From NCBI GenBank assembly GCA_045589595.1, contig JAZNPK010000001.1, positions 1-64,000 on the forward strand: a stretch of DNA of 64,000 bases, read 5' to 3'. This document shows positions 62,405-64,000 of the stretch, in pieces. The translations under genes were made by a program, and so were the position numbers. Position 1 is the stretch's first letter. Every line of letters begins with the position of its first letter. The notes beneath the pieces were generated by a model. It searched no databases. It saw nothing but the letters and a program-made list of their open reading frames with translations, and was not told where the DNA came from. The stretch is from SIG77 sp045589595 (GTDB lineage: Bacteria > Verrucomicrobiota > Lentisphaeria > Victivallales > UBA1829).

Positions 62405-63274
62405 TTATTTCCTTTTTGTAATTCGAAGCAAATATTTGCCATATTCAGTCTTTTGCATATTCTGAATACTGTTGCATACTTGATCAGCTGTCAACCAGCC
62501 GTTTTCGAACGCAATTTCTTCCAGACACGCCACCTGCAATCCCTGTCTGGTTTCAATGGTTCGTATGAAATTTGCGGCATCCACCATGCTTTCATAAGTT
62601 CCGGTATCTAACCAGGCATATCCTCTTCCGAGAGTTTCCACATGGAGTTTTCCACGCTGCAGATACACATTATTGACGGCGGTGATCTCCAGCTCTCCTC
62701 TTGCCGAAGGTTGGATGCTTTCTGCAATATCTACAACATCATTGTCATAAAAATATAATCCTGTAACGGCATAATTCGATTTGGGTTGAGACGGTTTTTC
62801 TTCAATGGAAACAGCATTACCTTGAGGATCAAATTCCACAATGCCAAAGCGTTCCGGATCGCATACATAATAGCCAAAAATGGTCGCCCCTTCTTTACGC
62901 ATTGCAGCATTGCGTACCAGGGAAGATAGATGGGATCCGTAAAATATATTATCACCCAGTACTAACGCTACGCTATCATTTCCTATAAACTCTTTGCCTA
63001 TGATGAAAGCTTGAGCTAAGCCTTCCGGTTTCGGTTGAACTGCATAGGTGAATTTTACTCCGAATCTTGTTCCATCTCCCAGCAGACGCAAGAATGCACC
63101 TTGATCTTCCGGAGTTGTGATTATGAGTATTTCTCTGATTTTTGCAAGCATCAGAACGGAAATAGGATAATAAATCATCGGTTTATCATAAATAGCCAAC
63201 AATTGTTTGGACACTCCAATGGTTATTGGATGCAATCTTGTTCCGGCACCACCGGCAAGTACGATTCCTTTCAT
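62405..63274 (-). CDS. rfbA: Glucose-1-phosphate thymidylyltransferase RfbA
   Basis: 289 residues, usual length. Makes dTDP-glucose from dTTP and glucose-1-phosphate. Nucleotide loop GGAGTRLHP at residues 8-16, then ISKQ-type GVSKQLLAIYDKPMIYYPISVLMLA, QPKPEGLAQAFIIG, LVLGDNIFYG, and a C-terminal YAWLDTGTYESMVDAANFI. All are RmlA hallmarks. AGGAGG lies in the rfbB tail. The stop of rfbB and the start of rfbA share one base (TAATG), so they are coupled. Confidence 0.96.
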   Translation of the reverse strand: MKGIVLAGGAGTRLHPITIGVSKQLLAIYDKPMIYYPISVLMLAKIREILIITTPEDQGAFLRLLGDGTRFGVKFTYAVQPKPEGLAQAFIIGKEFIGNDSVALVLGDNIFYGSHLSSLVRNAAMRKEGATIFGYYVCDPERFGIVEFDPQGNAVSIEEKPSQPKSNYAVTGLYFYDNDVVDIAESIQPSARGELEITAVNNVYLQRGKLHVETLGRGYAWLDTGTYESMVDAANFIRTIETRQGLQVACLEEIAFENGWLTADQVCNSIQNMQKTEYGKYLLRITKRK

Positions 63275-64000
63275 TATTCTTGTCCTCCTGTTCCAAGCCG
63301 TTCCATTTTATACTCTCCGCTCAAGACTTTTGCGCACCAGCTGTCTTTATGTTCCAGATACCACAAGACTGTTTTGCGTATACCACTGTCAAAAGTCTCC
63401 AAAGGTTTCCACCCCAGCTCCTTTTCAATTTTTGCTGCATCAATAGCATAACGCATATCGTGACCGGGCCGGTCCTTTACAAAAACGATTTGTCCGGCAT
63501 AAGATTTTCCATCTTTGCGCGGCGCAAGTTCATCCAGTAAGGAACAAATGGTTTTTACGACTTCAATATTACGTTTTTCGTTATGTCCGCCGATATTGTA
63601 GGATTCTCCCGGAATCCCCTGAGTTGCGACCAGATAAAGAGCTCTTGCATGGTCTTCCACATAAAGCCAGTCGCGAATTTGCATCCCTTGACCGTAAACC
63701 GGGAGTTCTTTGCCGTCTAAAGCGTGAAGAATGATCAGGGGAATCAATTTTTCAGGGAAGTGATAGGGACCATAGTTGTTGGAACAGTTCGTTACAAGTG
63801 TGGGGAGACCAAATGTTCTTTTCCATGCACGCACCAAATGGTCGCTGGCGGCTTTTGAAGCCGAATAGGGGGAACTTGGCGAATAGGGGGTTGTTTCACA
63901 GAAAAAGTCGTCTTCAGTTTTCAAATCACCGTAGACTTCATCAGTGGAAATATGATGAAAGCGAAAAGAAGATTTTTCTGCATCACTTAAAGTGTTGAAA
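63274..64000 (-). CDS. rfbB: dTDP-glucose 4,6-dehydratase RfbB (N-terminus beyond window)
   Basis: The frame is open to the window edge, about 242 residues visible of roughly 340-350 expected, so the N-terminal NAD-binding loop is outside. Visible SDR features: HHISTDEVYGDL (Thr-Asp-Glu catalytic trio), PYSPSSPYSASKAASDHLVRAW (Tyr and Lys of YxxxK), NCSNNYGPYHFPEKLIPLII and GQGMQIRDWLYVEDHARAL, all diagnostic for RmlB. It dehydrates dTDP-glucose to the 4-keto-6-deoxy form, the committed step to rhamnose. First visible gene of rfbBACD. Confidence 0.96.
   Translation of the reverse strand, partial: FNTLSDAEKSSFRFHHISTDEVYGDLKTEDDFFCETTPYSPSSPYSASKAASDHLVRAWKRTFGLPTLVTNCSNNYGPYHFPEKLIPLIILHALDGKELPVYGQGMQIRDWLYVEDHARALYLVATQGIPGESYNIGGHNEKRNIEVVKTICSLLDELAPRKDGKSYAGQIVFVKDRPGHDMRYAIDAAKIEKELGWKPLETFDSGIRKTVLWYLEHKDSWCAKVLSGEYKMERLGTGGQE

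Noticed and set aside
1..64000. CRISPR array, tRNA or rRNA genes
   Set aside because: No direct-repeat/spacer pattern, no cloverleaf with a TTCGA arm and no rRNA-like segment was found on reading both strands.

Overview
The window reads as chromosomal DNA of a sugar-degrading, Gram-negative-type bacterium, most plausibly a Lentisphaerota/Victivallales (PVC superphylum) member. This is an inference. It rests on the dense mix of unusual glycoside hydrolases, the DUF4091-type secreted protein, several Gfo/Idh/MocA oxidoreductases, lipoproteins and a type VI secretion system (T6SS). No rRNA or tRNA gene is present to confirm it. Most CDS have a clear AGGAG-type ribosome binding site.

Region 1 (1-14.2 kb) is carbohydrate catabolism. 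A partial ORF and a TIM-barrel glycosidase-like gene lead to a DeoR repressor (minus strand). Divergent from it is a tight five-gene operon: class III aminotransferase, Gfo/Idh/MocA oxidoreductase, ceramidase-like protein, FGGY kinase and fucose/arabinose-isomerase-like protein. The operon ends at a strong terminator. Two copies of a 15-bp inverted repeat in the divergent spacer are likely DeoR operators. A second FGGY kinase and a GH32-like glycosidase follow, each with its own promoter.

Region 2 (14.2-29 kb) holds a secreted TPR protein plus a secreted DUF4091/GH123-like protein (minus operon), an AbrB/Doc toxin-antitoxin pair, a tandem duplication of an amidohydrolase, a second Gfo/Idh/MocA oxidoreductase, a GH36 alpha-galactosidase and a GH78 alpha-L-rhamnosidase. 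The last two are divergent around a 0.7-kb spacer with strong RNA-structure signals.

Region 3 (29.6-51.9 kb) is one long plus-strand T6SS operon: tssA, tssB, tssC, hcp, tssE, tssF, tssG, clpV, a PAAR gene, vgrG, a small unknown gene, a DUF6931-like gene, a TssJ-position lipoprotein, tssK, tssL and tssM. Homologues or positional candidates for all core parts are present. The vgrG has a non-standard C-terminal extension with a hydrophobic helix. A terminator-like hairpin follows hcp and another closes the operon.

Region 4 (52-64 kb) contains an M20 peptidase, a large secreted glycosidase-like gene with an internal compensating frameshift, an 0.8-kb gene-poor stretch, four small overlapping membrane/lipoprotein genes of lower GC, and an IS3-type transposase remnant that has cut off the start of an AraC regulator. 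A GNAT acetyltransferase follows, then the dTDP-L-rhamnose operon rfbBACD (minus strand, rfbB running off the window). Rhamnose is thus both made (rfb) and probably released from glycans (GH78) by this organism.
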